From positions 62,001 through 126,000 of the forward strand of contig NZ_JAKZGR010000012.1 in assembly GCF_022549675.1 (NCBI RefSeq): a stretch of 64,000 nucleotides of DNA, given 5' to 3'. This document shows, piece after piece, positions 26,109 through 35,763 of the stretch (its first letter is position 1; every line of letters starts with the position of its first letter). A program made the position numbers and the translations under genes. This DNA is from Belliella kenyensis (GTDB lineage Bacteria; Bacteroidota; Bacteroidia; Cytophagales; Cyclobacteriaceae). A model generated the notes under the pieces. It was not told the origin of the DNA. It ran no database searches and saw only the letters and a list, made by a program, of their open reading frames with translations.

Positions 26109-27674
26109 TCATTGTCTTTTGACAGGTACTCCAGCAAGCACTCCGGTATACTCCCCTTTGTCTATTGCAATCTGTCCATTGACGAAAACATATTTCATAC
26201 CTTCGCTGAATGCGGATGGATTTTGGAAAGTGGCATTTTCCTTCACTTGATTGGGATCGAAAAGAATCAAGTCAGCGTAATTTCCTTCTTTGATTTCTCC
26301 TCTTTCCGGTAGTCCAAGATGAAAAGCGATATCAAAAGTACTTTTCTTTATCATTTCCCCCAAGGAAATCACCTGCTCTTCGAGTACATACTTTTGGATT
26401 TTACGTGCATATGAACCAAACTTCCTTGGATGTCCCACGACACCATCAGAGCCGGTGAAAACCCACTCCTGCCTCATAAAATGCGTCAAATCATCCTCCT
26501 TCATGTTGAACGAAACGACCCGAACACCACCAGCTTCTTTCAATATCTTGACCACAACCTCCTCGGCAGGAAGATGGAGCTTCTCGCTGAGAACTTCCAG
26601 AGACAGGTCATGGTAAGCGGTAAGATCTTCGGCACTTACAATAAGTGATAAAGAACCGCCCCTTCTACGTATATTCTCTTTCACTTCGACCAAAATCTTC
26701 TTGTGAAGTTCATCATCATTGAGCCTTTCCAGCAAAGCATCATACCCACCATCCTCAGCCCATCTTGGTATCAATGCTGCAACCATACTCGTGCGTGAAG
26801 CTATATAAGGGTATTGATTGGCTGTAATTTCAAGCCCATCAGATTTTGCATCTTCTATCATTTGAATCACTTCATCACTCAGGCCCCACACATCAGCACC
26901 TAAGGCTTTGATATGTGAAAAATGAAGGGGAATACCGGTTCTTCTGCCAATTTCTAAGGTTTCTTTTATCGATTCGATCAATCCTATAGAATAGGAACTC
27001 TCATCCCTGATATGGGTATCATACACTCCGCCATAAGATGCTGCTACTGCTGCTAGTGCTACGACCTCATCTGTTTTGGCATAACTCCCTGGTGCATAGA
27101 AAAGTCCAGTACTCAAACCAATGGCACCTTCTTCCATCGCCTGAGAGACCATGTCCTTCATACGTTGCAATTCATCTTCGGTAGGTTGTATATCTTTAGG
27201 GCCTAAAACCAACCTTCTTACAGTTCCATGCCCGACAAACAATGCTACATTTGTACCAATACCATTCTCTGACCATTGTCGAAAACTGCGTTCTATGGGA
27301 AAAGGGCTTCCTCCATCATTTCCAGCAATTACTGTAGTCACTCCTTGATAAAGTGCGGAGAGGTTACTTTTCCTTTCGACATGAGAAAGATCTGATTCCA
27401 AATGTGTATGGGGATCAATGAAGCCAGGAGCCAAGATTAAGCCTTCTGCATTGATTTTTACCAAATCCTTATACCCTTCTAGAGAAATCTGTGAGGTATC
27501 AAGCTTGAGTATACGATCTCCAGAAACTAAAACATTCAATTTTCTAGGGGAGGTTTGTCTTCCATCATACACTTCCGCGCCATAGATATAATAGACTGAC
27601 TCCTGACCTGATGCCACATGGCAAAAGCTACAAATCAATAAAATCAGCAAAGAGGATTGAATGATCATTTTCAT
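26109..27674 (-). CDS. Secreted N-acyl-D-amino-acid deacylase (D-aminoacylase family amidohydrolase)
   Basis: Metal-dependent amidohydrolase that hydrolyses N-acyl-D-amino acids to free D-amino acids. A cleavable signal peptide (residues 1-23, ending VASGQ) precedes the barrel. LAPGFIDPHTHLESDL carries the HxH metal motif (near residues 86-88), GNDGG follows the Cys/Glu-type ligand region, and THIRDES (near 221-227) and HFSHIKALG (near 249-257) carry the later His ligands. The ATG at 27672-27674 overlaps the stop of the racemase-like gene (ATGA), so the two are coupled. Some relatives act on D-glutamyl substrates; specificity here is inferred only from the neighbours. Confidence 0.85.
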   Translation of the reverse strand: MKMIIQSSLLILLICSFCHVASGQESVYYIYGAEVYDGRQTSPRKLNVLVSGDRILKLDTSQISLEGYKDLVKINAEGLILAPGFIDPHTHLESDLSHVERKSNLSALYQGVTTVIAGNDGGSPFPIERSFRQWSENGIGTNVALFVGHGTVRRLVLGPKDIQPTEDELQRMKDMVSQAMEEGAIGLSTGLFYAPGSYAKTDEVVALAAVAASYGGVYDTHIRDESSYSIGLIESIKETLEIGRRTGIPLHFSHIKALGADVWGLSDEVIQMIEDAKSDGLEITANQYPYIASRTSMVAALIPRWAEDGGYDALLERLNDDELHKKILVEVKENIRRRGGSLSLIVSAEDLTAYHDLSLEVLSEKLHLPAEEVVVKILKEAGGVRVVSFNMKEDDLTHFMRQEWVFTGSDGVVGHPRKFGSYARKIQKYVLEEQVISLGEMIKKSTFDIAFHLGLPERGEIKEGNYADLILFDPNQVKENATFQNPSAFSEGMKYVFVNGQIAIDKGEYTGVLAGVPVKRQ

Positions 27675-29218
27675 GGCAAAAGGCTAGATGGTGAAATACC
27701 TTTTAGTTTCTCATTCTTTTGGTGGAAACTTCTAATTGACTGAAATACCGTAGGTACAGAGGCTTCAAGTCTATGATAGGTATCTTCTGCAATATTTTGT
27801 TTAGAAAATGGAACCACTTTTACATATTCTTGAATGTCACTTGGAGTTCTACCGTACTTGTATTCATAGGTGAAATTCAAGTTATTCTCTACTTCCACAT
27901 TTGAATTGCTCAAATTGGGGACACTGATATAATATTCGCTTTTAGAAAAATCTCCTTTTTCACTTAACAAGTCATTTTCAGCAAGAAACTGATAAAGTTC
28001 TATAGCAACATTGTCTGCTGGATCCACTATCTGAATATCTTCGTTCATCAAGTCTCTGTATCTGTAGCCCTTTGCATCTTTAAAATCATAAAGTTCAGCT
28101 ATTACCTTTCTCATTTCACTTTTTAAATAAGGGTAATGTGTGCAACCCAGCAAAATTACTTTGAGTGGCTGTGGGTTTTGACTGGACCTTATCTTTTCCA
28201 TCATGCTGACAAGATGATACCTCACATAATTCTCTGTACTGTTGATCTGCATGATGTCACAATCATCAAGATTTGAGTTATTACAAAGCATTTTTCCATG
28301 ATCAAAATCAAAATTGTATACATCGAGGAGTGTCTTGTGAATAGGAAAATCAGGATGATCAAGACTTGGTCCTCTGTAGTTGTGACGTGGATTTTGAGAT
28401 TTTGAAGAAATATAGTCAGCTTCTTGGTCTACTGCTTCAGCAAGTCCGTGCCCTCCTTGATTGAATATTTGTATATCTCCCTGAAAACCCAATTCTGCTT
28501 TATATTTATTGATTGTATTTTCATACCCTTTTGAAGCGATGGTGCCTACTGTAGCAAAAACTGCAATAGACCCATCTTCCCTTTTTTCAAACTTTTCTAA
28601 TGCACCTTTGGCGCCAGCATCTATCACACCGATCACTTTAAGAGGTATATTGGCCTTCTTCATAAAGTCTTCCAAAGATTCCTTACCATAAGCCGTGGCT
28701 GTGTTGCAAGCGATCACCATGGCTTTGACTGGTTCTTTGGAATGCTCGACCTTTTGGGTTTTTTGATCTATATAAAATTTCTTTGACAAAAGAAATTGAG
28801 CATCCTTGATAATGTGCTCGATCAACAATTCGGAATTGTTTGCAGCGTAATAATTACCATAAGGCATATTTGCTTGATCAGCTAGATAGATGAACTTTTC
28901 ACTTGCAAAATCTAGGATTCCATCAGCAGATAATTCGTGGGATTGATTGTCAAACTTGTCAGATTCCATCACTGAATTTAGGATAGTAAGTCCTCCAGTA
29001 CCAGAGTCAAAAAATCCAATAGGGAGATCCTCATTGATCTGATATGCTTCTGTGTCTATAAAATAGAAATTTTCCTTATCAGAAAGAATCGCATGCTCTA
29101 TTGCAGTGAACTCACTTGAATCCTGCCTCTTGTTTGCACTATTTTCACTACATCCAAAAGAAAGTAATACGATGATAGGGATAAAGTGTCTTAAATGGGA
29201 AATACTTTTCTTCATCAT
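27671..29218 (-). CDS. Lipoprotein with a glutamate racemase (Asp/Glu racemase) domain
   Basis: 515-residue lipoprotein (lipobox LSFGC, Cys23) whose body is a MurI-like racemase. GFFDSGTGGLTIL (68-80) gives the catalytic Asp, VIACNTATAYG (168-178) the first catalytic Cys171, and ILLGCTHYPYL (355-365) the second Cys359. Both Cys residues and the Asp are intact, so activity is plausible. It is about 240 residues longer than cytosolic MurI, with insertions between the motifs (for example near 265-330). Export of a glutamate racemase is unusual: MurI normally supplies D-Glu for peptidoglycan inside the cell. Placed between a secreted serine hydrolase and a D-aminoacylase, it may convert released D-Glu to L-Glu outside the cytoplasm. 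Confidence 0.85.
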   Translation of the reverse strand: MMKKSISHLRHFIPIIVLLSFGCSENSANKRQDSSEFTAIEHAILSDKENFYFIDTEAYQINEDLPIGFFDSGTGGLTILNSVMESDKFDNQSHELSADGILDFASEKFIYLADQANMPYGNYYAANNSELLIEHIIKDAQFLLSKKFYIDQKTQKVEHSKEPVKAMVIACNTATAYGKESLEDFMKKANIPLKVIGVIDAGAKGALEKFEKREDGSIAVFATVGTIASKGYENTINKYKAELGFQGDIQIFNQGGHGLAEAVDQEADYISSKSQNPRHNYRGPSLDHPDFPIHKTLLDVYNFDFDHGKMLCNNSNLDDCDIMQINSTENYVRYHLVSMMEKIRSSQNPQPLKVILLGCTHYPYLKSEMRKVIAELYDFKDAKGYRYRDLMNEDIQIVDPADNVAIELYQFLAENDLLSEKGDFSKSEYYISVPNLSNSNVEVENNLNFTYEYKYGRTPSDIQEYVKVVPFSKQNIAEDTYHRLEASVPTVFQSIRSFHQKNEKLKGISPSSLLP

Positions 29219-29222
29219 TTGT

Positions 29223-30287
29223 CTATTTTATGAAAGGTGCAAGTATAAAATCATTGATCAATGTAGCAATATCTGTAAAATGTTGCGAAGGTGCACTACC
29301 TCTATATTGCGAAGTCAGCACGATGATCATGTCAAGTTCAGGAATGGTCATCATATACTGACCACCAAAGCCGATACCACAATAAGTCTTGAATCCAGAG
29401 GCGTCAATCAGCCACCATAAATAACCATAACCATCTATAGGAAATGGCCTAGAGATACCATGAGGCTCTACCTTGAATGCGATGCTATCATCAATCCACT
29501 CTTTATTGATGATTTGTTTGTCAAGGTACTTACCACCATGCTTGATCATTAAACCTATTTTGGCATAGTCAGCAGGTTTGATGAAGATATTATTACCCCC
29601 TTCATGATACCCCATCGGATCCGCAGTCCATTGATCTACATGGATATCCATAGGCGAGAAAAGGTGTTCTTGTGCAAATTCCAAAGCAGATCTCCCCACA
29701 GCTTTTGCCAAAACTACTCCCAAAAGGTGAGTATCACCAGTACTGTATCCGTACAAAGATCCAGGCTCTGCTAAAAGAGGTAGCTCAAGTGCATACGCTA
29801 TCCAATCTTCACTTGCAACCCAGGCGGAATATTTGTCCAAGCTAGTAGGTTCAAGACCAGATTGCATAGTCATCAAGTGCCGAATGGAGATTTGTTTTTT
29901 TCGTGGATCCATTCCTTCCTTGAAGTATTCAGGGAGAAAATCAAAAACTGTTTGATCTATGGATTGGATAAATCCTTCCTGCACAGCAATCCCTACGAGG
30001 ATGTTTAGTATACTCTTAGATCCGGATTTGATATTGCTGTAGTCTGTATTTGGGTCAAAGCCATTGAAGTAACTCTCATAAACCATGGTGTCATTCTTGA
30101 CGATAATCAAGCTATTGATTCTTTTCATGGTATTGGCCATGCTATCAATCGAATGCTTATCATGATTTGTCCAACCCATACTGGTCAAGCTTTTTAGGCT
30201 TTTGGACATTTCTTTTTCTTGAGCATATATCTGAAAATGGGTAGAGATAATTAAGACTAGAAGGATAAGTAAAGATGCAGGTTTCAT
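29223..30287 (-). CDS. Secreted serine hydrolase, beta-lactamase-related family
   Basis: PF00144-type serine hydrolase of about 354 residues with a signal peptide (MKPASLLILLVLIISTHFQIYA). The SxxK motif is in the SGSKS segment near residue 83, the Tyr motif YSTGD near 180, and a late CGIGFGG loop replaces the KTG/HTG triad motif. The family covers D-aminopeptidases, DD-peptidases and esterases, so a role in trimming D-amino-acid peptides fits the neighbours. The frame runs 12 codons further upstream to 30323, but MKPASLL at 30287 is a proper signal-peptide start. It lies 4 bp before the racemase-like gene. Confidence 0.82.
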   Translation of the reverse strand: MKPASLLILLVLIISTHFQIYAQEKEMSKSLKSLTSMGWTNHDKHSIDSMANTMKRINSLIIVKNDTMVYESYFNGFDPNTDYSNIKSGSKSILNILVGIAVQEGFIQSIDQTVFDFLPEYFKEGMDPRKKQISIRHLMTMQSGLEPTSLDKYSAWVASEDWIAYALELPLLAEPGSLYGYSTGDTHLLGVVLAKAVGRSALEFAQEHLFSPMDIHVDQWTADPMGYHEGGNNIFIKPADYAKIGLMIKHGGKYLDKQIINKEWIDDSIAFKVEPHGISRPFPIDGYGYLWWLIDASGFKTYCGIGFGGQYMMTIPELDMIIVLTSQYRGSAPSQHFTDIATLINDFILAPFIK

Positions 30288-30307
30288 AAAATTTCTTAAG
30301 ATTAAAA

Positions 30308-30435
30308 TCAAGGCTGTCCTCACCTTTTAGATCTTGCTTCACCAATTCTCGAAAAAGGAAGAACCAATTCGAGCTATGCTTTAAGGTAAGCAAGAGGAAT
30401 TCCATGTCCATGGACATGGAAGAAGACAGCCTTGA
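30308..30435. repeat. Nested inverted repeats in the intergenic leader
   Basis: An outer 11-bp inverted repeat (TCAAGGCTGTC at 30308-30318; GACAGCCTTGA at 30425-30435) encloses a perfect 22-bp palindrome at 30400-30421 (TTCCATGTCCA and its complement). Both lie in the transcript between the small lipoprotein gene and the serine hydrolase. They could be an mRNA-processing or attenuation structure, or an operator. Confidence 0.7.
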
Positions 30436-30442
30436 GTGGATA

Positions 30443-30910
30443 TTAAAGAGATATACCGATTCTCATGTAATTATTGCTTGGAGCTACATTTTCATTTCCA
30501 GTGAGTTCCAGTACAAGGATGAAATTTGTGGTTCCAGGCCTTTGGAATGCCAACCTCTCCACTTCGATAAATCCAAAACTTGAATTGGCAGGAATAGTGA
30601 ATGAGCCCACATTGGCGATATTGTAATGCACCCCGCTTTGAGCATTACTTTCTTCCTCTAAAATACGATAATTGATCACTTGATCTTGAGCCAAGTGCCC
30701 ACCGATCAAGTTAACTTGATATCGCACTGTACCAACGGAGCGCTGATTGATCAAGGGGTAATTTCTTCCCGTAGCATTATTTGTGACCACGGCATTTTGA
30801 AATTCCACCAGTTTGTCCGTAAAGTAGTACCTGTCCTCATACACCTCGAAGCAAGCTGTAGTAGTAAGGCTACATAAAATTAGGAAAATGATATATTTTA
30901 AGTTTTTCAT
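30443..30910 (-). CDS. Small surface lipoprotein of a SusC/SusD locus
   Basis: 155-residue lipoprotein (lipobox TTTAC, Cys20) with beta-sandwich-like composition, similar in size and layout to DUF4843/DUF1735-type lipoproteins that often follow susD. Examples of the pattern are YRILEEESNAQSGVHYNIA and GSFTIPANSSFGFIEVERLAFQRPG. It is probably exposed at the cell surface and may bind the cargo. It is 19 bp downstream of the SusD gene. The family call is by resemblance only. Confidence 0.65.
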   Translation of the reverse strand: MKNLKYIIFLILCSLTTTACFEVYEDRYYFTDKLVEFQNAVVTNNATGRNYPLINQRSVGTVRYQVNLIGGHLAQDQVINYRILEEESNAQSGVHYNIANVGSFTIPANSSFGFIEVERLAFQRPGTTNFILVLELTGNENVAPSNNYMRIGISL

Positions 30911-30929
30911 TTTAGTTTCTGTTAGGAGA

Positions 30930-32336
30930 TTAATAGCCTGGATTTTGTTCTAAATTTGAATTGATATCGACTTCTCTAATTGGAATTCGAGCCAAGGTTC
31001 TGAAATCTTCAAATGGAATAGTACCAAACTCTTTGACAATATCAAGACCCAGTCTTTTCAAATCAAATGATCTATGCCCTTCAAAAGAAAGCTCCAGTCT
31101 TCTTTGTTTCAAAATTTCCTCTATCAAACTTTCTCCTTCAAGATCCATCGCTTGCAAACCAGCTCTTTCGCGAATGATGTTCAAGTTTTCATTGGCTTGT
31201 AGGTTTTGACCCAGTCTTGCATGAGCCTCAGCTTTATTCAGGTAAAGTTCAGAGACACGTATCACAGGTACATTGTCCAAATTATTGATCCCTCCCCTAC
31301 TAAAGAATTTGGTAGTCTCAAATACGCCACTGTTCATTCCGAGTCCTCTATAAATAATCGATCTTCTCACATCAACATCTTCATATAGGGCCAACAATTC
31401 TGGACTGAATACCGCCAGTCCTTGAGAAGTAGCCGTGGTCGTCTGATCATTGAACCTCGTGGTGAATGTGGCTCTAAGAGACTCATTTTGACCAAGGTTC
31501 TCATTGGTCATAAATACCACCTCGAAAATAGATTCTGGATGAACTTCCTGTCTCCAAGAAGAGAAGTAATTCTCCTGTGAGACAAATGTCCCAATACCAG
31601 ATGCAAGTGCTTTGTCAGCTTCAATGATTACTTTCTGATAGTCTCCATTGTACAAGGCTACACGAGAGAGCAAAGCAGCTGCCGCCCCGTGTGAGGCATA
31701 ATGGGGGGTTTGGGTATTTATACCTTCTAATAAAGTATATGCCCTTTCTAGGTTTTCATATATGTATTCATATACCTCATTGATAGGGGCTCTTCCAGCC
31801 AAGACTATTTCATTTACATTTCTTATTCCAGTCTTTAGCAAAGGTATCCCACCACGGTTATTTTCAGGAATAATAGCCGTAGGATCGTAAGCGTATACTC
31901 GCGCCAAATTGTGATAATATAAGCCTAGCAAAAATCGGATTTGACCCTCTATTTCATTTTTAAAATCAACCGAAAAATCATTTTCATCCAGTGCTCTAAG
32001 TACTAAATTAGCCTCGTTTATAGCGTAGTAAGAGTTTTGCCAATTGTTGATATGAGCACCTGGTTGGTTATTGGCTTCACCTGTAAGTCTAATGCCTGTT
32101 CCAGCCTGAATAGAATTGTCAGTCAAGACTTCAGGTATGGCGATCATATCTCTTCCATATTGGCTGATAGCCCTAAGCCTTGAGAAGACCGAATTGGTGG
32201 CTGCTCTTACTGCCTCTGGACTAGTCAAAGCTTCGTCCGCATCTATACTTTGTTGGGGGTTGGTTTCTACAAAACTTTCACAAGCTGTGAAAGCAATCAA
32301 TAGAAACAAAACCAGGTATGTATTTAATGTTTTCAT
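30930..32336 (-). CDS. RagB/SusD-family nutrient-binding outer membrane lipoprotein
   Basis: Surface lipoprotein lid for the TonB-dependent SusC channel. Signal peptide and lipobox FTACES; TPR-like helices follow, with typical SusD segments such as YAINEANLVLRAL, YHNLARVYAYDP, ALLSRVALYNGDYQKVI and the C-terminal LRRLELSFEGHRSFDLKR-type block (near residues 420-440). RagB of Porphyromonas binds peptides, so a peptide cargo is possible. The frame begins three codons earlier (32345), but MKTLNTYLVLFLL is the better start. SusC ends 12 bp upstream. Confidence 0.92.
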   Translation of the reverse strand: MKTLNTYLVLFLLIAFTACESFVETNPQQSIDADEALTSPEAVRAATNSVFSRLRAISQYGRDMIAIPEVLTDNSIQAGTGIRLTGEANNQPGAHINNWQNSYYAINEANLVLRALDENDFSVDFKNEIEGQIRFLLGLYYHNLARVYAYDPTAIIPENNRGGIPLLKTGIRNVNEIVLAGRAPINEVYEYIYENLERAYTLLEGINTQTPHYASHGAAAALLSRVALYNGDYQKVIIEADKALASGIGTFVSQENYFSSWRQEVHPESIFEVVFMTNENLGQNESLRATFTTRFNDQTTTATSQGLAVFSPELLALYEDVDVRRSIIYRGLGMNSGVFETTKFFSRGGINNLDNVPVIRVSELYLNKAEAHARLGQNLQANENLNIIRERAGLQAMDLEGESLIEEILKQRRLELSFEGHRSFDLKRLGLDIVKEFGTIPFEDFRTLARIPIREVDINSNLEQNPGY

Positions 32337-32348
32337 GATGTCCATTTT

Positions 32349-35300
32349 TTAAAATCCAATCTGTATTCCTATTGTGTAATTTCTAGTCTGAGGGACAATA
32401 CCTTGATTGCTAGTAAAATCACTTCCATCTAAGTAAAACTCTGGATCATAGCCAGTCCATGCAGTCCAAGTCAATAGATTCACTGCCTGGGCATAAATTC
32501 TTGCATTGGTTAACTTAAGCTTGTTTACAAGGCGCGGACTGAAATCATATCCAAGAGTAACTTGTTTCAGCCTGATAAATGAGGCATCTTCCAAAAATCT
32601 GCTTGATGTTCTGATGTAAGAAGCTCCATTGGTTTCGGCACCACCTTCAAATGGCCTTGGATGTGGTGTGATTTGACCTGGCTCTGTCCATCTTTCTAAG
32701 TATACACGCTCCAAAGCATTTCTGATCCCAAACCCATTTCTGTACCACCCTACATTGGCATTGTTGTAATACTCTCTTCCCATATCGTAAGTGAAGAATA
32801 CATCAAGGGATAGGTTTTTGTATGTGAATGAATTGGACCATCCTCCAAAGTAGTTAGACAATTCACTACCAAAAATCTGATAATCACCAGGGTTCAAGGG
32901 ATTGTAAGTAATGTCTCCATTGGCATCATACCACATTGGTCTACCTGTGGCAGAATTGACCCCAGCATAAGCTGCTTCGAAATTGGTTCTTAGAGGGTAT
33001 CCTACTCGCACAGATTGGTTCCCGGGAAGCACCTCCAAGTCATCAAACAATCTGGTCACTTCATTGTCCAAGAAGGTAATGTTAAAGCTACTTCTCCATA
33101 AGAAATCTTTGTTTCTTATGATATCAGCTGCTACTTCTATCTCTATACCTTTGTTGACAACTTCACCGATGTTGGAGGTAATATTTCCATATCCAGAGAT
33201 CCATGGTAATGGCTGACCGAGTAGTAGGTCTTTGCTCGTTCTATGAAACACTTCAATGGCACCATAAAGTCTGCTCTCAAAGAAAGAGTAGTCTAAACCA
33301 AGATTGTATGTAATGTTTCTTTCCCAACCTAGGTCCACATTGGCAATCCCTCCAGGTTGAATACCAGGGTTACCCGCATAGTTACCTGCACCACCATACA
33401 GTCCCCTAGAGTCAAAATTACCAATTTGATCATTTCCTGTCTGTCCATATCCAAATCTTAGCTTCAGCTGATCCACATTCTTAGATTCAACAAGAAAACT
33501 CTCCTGAGAGAAATCCCAACCTACAGAAAGTGCTGGAAATAGACCGAACTTATTATCCGCTCCAAACCTGCTAGATCCATCATATCTTAAGATGGCACTT
33601 GCAAAGAATTTTCTATCATATTCGAAGTTAGTTTGTCCAAATACTCCAAATCTCTTGAAACCTGTCCAAGTACCAAACACTGTTAGTGGCGTAGAAGCAG
33701 ATGACATTCTTCGAAACTGATGGGTAGGAAATCCTTCAGCAGTACTTCCTTCTCTTTCCCTTTGGTCACTTCTATATTCTGCCCCTACTAAGGCTGTTAG
33801 TCTACTTTTATCATTTAGCTTTTTATTAAAGTTTAATGTTTGGTTGGTGATAAAGTTTGTATTCTGCATGGTTTCGATTTGTAGAAACCCCTGTCTTCCG
33901 AAACCACCCTCTGTCCTTGGGTCAATGTAAAACTCTGATGAAATGATTCTGTAATCCAATCCATAGAAGGATTTGAATTCTAACTCATCGGTGATTTTGT
34001 ACCTAGCTGTAAAATTTCCAATAACAGATCTTTGTCTTGACCTAGCCGTATTGTATTCGGCGGTCTGTACAGGGTTGTACCTCATGGTACCAGGCAATCC
34101 TCCCAATGGCGCATTCCATGAACCATCCTCTAGCCTGAATGGCTCGGTAGGCACTATCATCGGTGAAGCGAACTGAGGTGCTGCAAAAAGTCCCGTAGTA
34201 CCTACACCATCATTACCGTTTTGTACGATAGAGCTCAAGTTAGTATTCATTTCAAAGGTCAACCTCTCATTGGCTTTGTGGGTGACTCCTAGTCTTGCTG
34301 TAGCTCTTTGGAAGTCTATGGCTACCACATTACCGATATGGTTATTGTATGATCCAGACATGATAAAGGTCGTGTTATCATTACCTCCAGAGGCTGTCAG
34401 GTCTAGGTTGTCTACCACTCCAGTTCTAAAGCCTATGTCTTGCCAATCATAAGTTGGTAAAGCTGCAATTTGATCATCTGTGAGATTAGTGGGTAGTCGG
34501 AGGTCATTTAGTACACCTGTTCTGATAGTCTCTGGAGTTCTTGTCGGGAATCTGTTTGACATGGCCTCAATTCTAGCATCGATGAATTGCTGAGAGTTCA
34601 TCATCTGCATCTTCGGCATTGGTTCGGTGATACCCTTGTAATAATTTAAATTGAACCTGGTTTTGCCAGATTTTCCTTTTTTGGTGGTGATAAGAACTAC
34701 GCCATTTGCAGCTTGAGCACCATAGATTGACGCAGCGGCAGCATCTTTCAATATCTCCATGGACTCAATATCATTTGGATTTAGAAAAGCCAGTGGATTG
34801 TTCTCAGTCCTGTTAGTACTTACGCTTTGGCTGTTCAGCTGTACACCATCTACGATGTATAATGGTTGATTTCCAGCAGTAATTGAGCCTTGCCCCCTGA
34901 TATTGATATTCACCTGACCACCAGGAACACCAGAAGATGATTGAACCAAAACACCCGCAGCTCTACCTTGCAGTGCTTTATCAAATGAACCAACTGGCAA
35001 ATTTTCAATATCAGATCCACTTACAGATGACATGGAGCCAGTCACAGCTCGCTTTTCCTGCACGCCATAACCAGTCACTACAAACTCATTTAAGTTTGAT
35101 ACTTCTGCTCTTAAAGAAATGGTTATTTCGGATCTATTGCCTACGGCTACCTCTTCTCTTCTAAAGCCTAAGAATTGGAAAATCAAAGTGGCATTATCTG
35201 ACACTTCGATACTGAATTTCCCATCTAAATCTGTGGTAGTCCCTTTGGAAGTACCTCTGATCAAAATGGAAACACCTGGAAGTGGCTCTCCACTCTCATC

Positions 35301-35750
35301 AGTGACAGTTCCATTGACTCTTCTATCTTGTATTTCGATTTTACTGACAGGGGAAATTGTATTAGTAGCGGGCTTCTTTGTGGGAATTACTGCTATTTGC
35401 CTTCCAGAAATTTCATAGGTCAAATTTCTCGACCCTAATACATCCGCAAGCACTTGATCTAAAGGTTTGTCTTTGACGCGCAGTGTAATGCTATTCCCTT
35501 GATTTGACTTGATTAACTTATCTTGGTAAAAAAATAGGTATTCTGTTTGATTCTGCACATTGTCAAAAAACTCCTTGAGACTAGCTTGGTCTAGCTCTAA
35601 ACTTACCAGCTTGGTTTGTGAGAATGTGTGAGCGGATACATTCATCATTCCAAAGAGCAATAATCCAGCAATCAGTTTCATACACAAAATCAATTTGAGA
35701 TAGTATTTCCCAGTGGGTATGGGAATACCTGTTGAAAGCATTTTTTTCAT
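32349..35750 (-). CDS. SusC/RagA-family TonB-dependent outer membrane transporter with STN domain
   Basis: 1133-residue TonB-dependent receptor. In order: signal segment (to about residue 44), STN signalling domain (about 50-125, LDQASLKEFFDNV...LADVLGSRN), carboxypeptidase-like repeat (VNGTVTDESGEPLPGVSI, about 145-215), TonB-box/plug (VVTGYGVQEKRAVTGSMSSV, then IYGAQAANGVVLITTKKGKSG near 340) and a long barrel ending in an aromatic strand. The STN domain is the part that signals to a FecR anti-sigma factor, encoded immediately upstream. So the transporter should both import its cargo and induce its own operon. Confidence 0.95.
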   Translation of the reverse strand: MKKMLSTGIPIPTGKYYLKLILCMKLIAGLLLFGMMNVSAHTFSQTKLVSLELDQASLKEFFDNVQNQTEYLFFYQDKLIKSNQGNSITLRVKDKPLDQVLADVLGSRNLTYEISGRQIAVIPTKKPATNTISPVSKIEIQDRRVNGTVTDESGEPLPGVSILIRGTSKGTTTDLDGKFSIEVSDNATLIFQFLGFRREEVAVGNRSEITISLRAEVSNLNEFVVTGYGVQEKRAVTGSMSSVSGSDIENLPVGSFDKALQGRAAGVLVQSSSGVPGGQVNINIRGQGSITAGNQPLYIVDGVQLNSQSVSTNRTENNPLAFLNPNDIESMEILKDAAAASIYGAQAANGVVLITTKKGKSGKTRFNLNYYKGITEPMPKMQMMNSQQFIDARIEAMSNRFPTRTPETIRTGVLNDLRLPTNLTDDQIAALPTYDWQDIGFRTGVVDNLDLTASGGNDNTTFIMSGSYNNHIGNVVAIDFQRATARLGVTHKANERLTFEMNTNLSSIVQNGNDGVGTTGLFAAPQFASPMIVPTEPFRLEDGSWNAPLGGLPGTMRYNPVQTAEYNTARSRQRSVIGNFTARYKITDELEFKSFYGLDYRIISSEFYIDPRTEGGFGRQGFLQIETMQNTNFITNQTLNFNKKLNDKSRLTALVGAEYRSDQREREGSTAEGFPTHQFRRMSSASTPLTVFGTWTGFKRFGVFGQTNFEYDRKFFASAILRYDGSSRFGADNKFGLFPALSVGWDFSQESFLVESKNVDQLKLRFGYGQTGNDQIGNFDSRGLYGGAGNYAGNPGIQPGGIANVDLGWERNITYNLGLDYSFFESRLYGAIEVFHRTSKDLLLGQPLPWISGYGNITSNIGEVVNKGIEIEVAADIIRNKDFLWRSSFNITFLDNEVTRLFDDLEVLPGNQSVRVGYPLRTNFEAAYAGVNSATGRPMWYDANGDITYNPLNPGDYQIFGSELSNYFGGWSNSFTYKNLSLDVFFTYDMGREYYNNANVGWYRNGFGIRNALERVYLERWTEPGQITPHPRPFEGGAETNGASYIRTSSRFLEDASFIRLKQVTLGYDFSPRLVNKLKLTNARIYAQAVNLLTWTAWTGYDPEFYLDGSDFTSNQGIVPQTRNYTIGIQIGF

Positions 35751-35763
35751 AACTTTGTAATAT

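Noticed and set aside
30160-30417. 85-codon minus-strand frame across the palindrome region
   Set aside because: It overlaps the serine hydrolase signal-peptide region in another frame and is a shadow of it.
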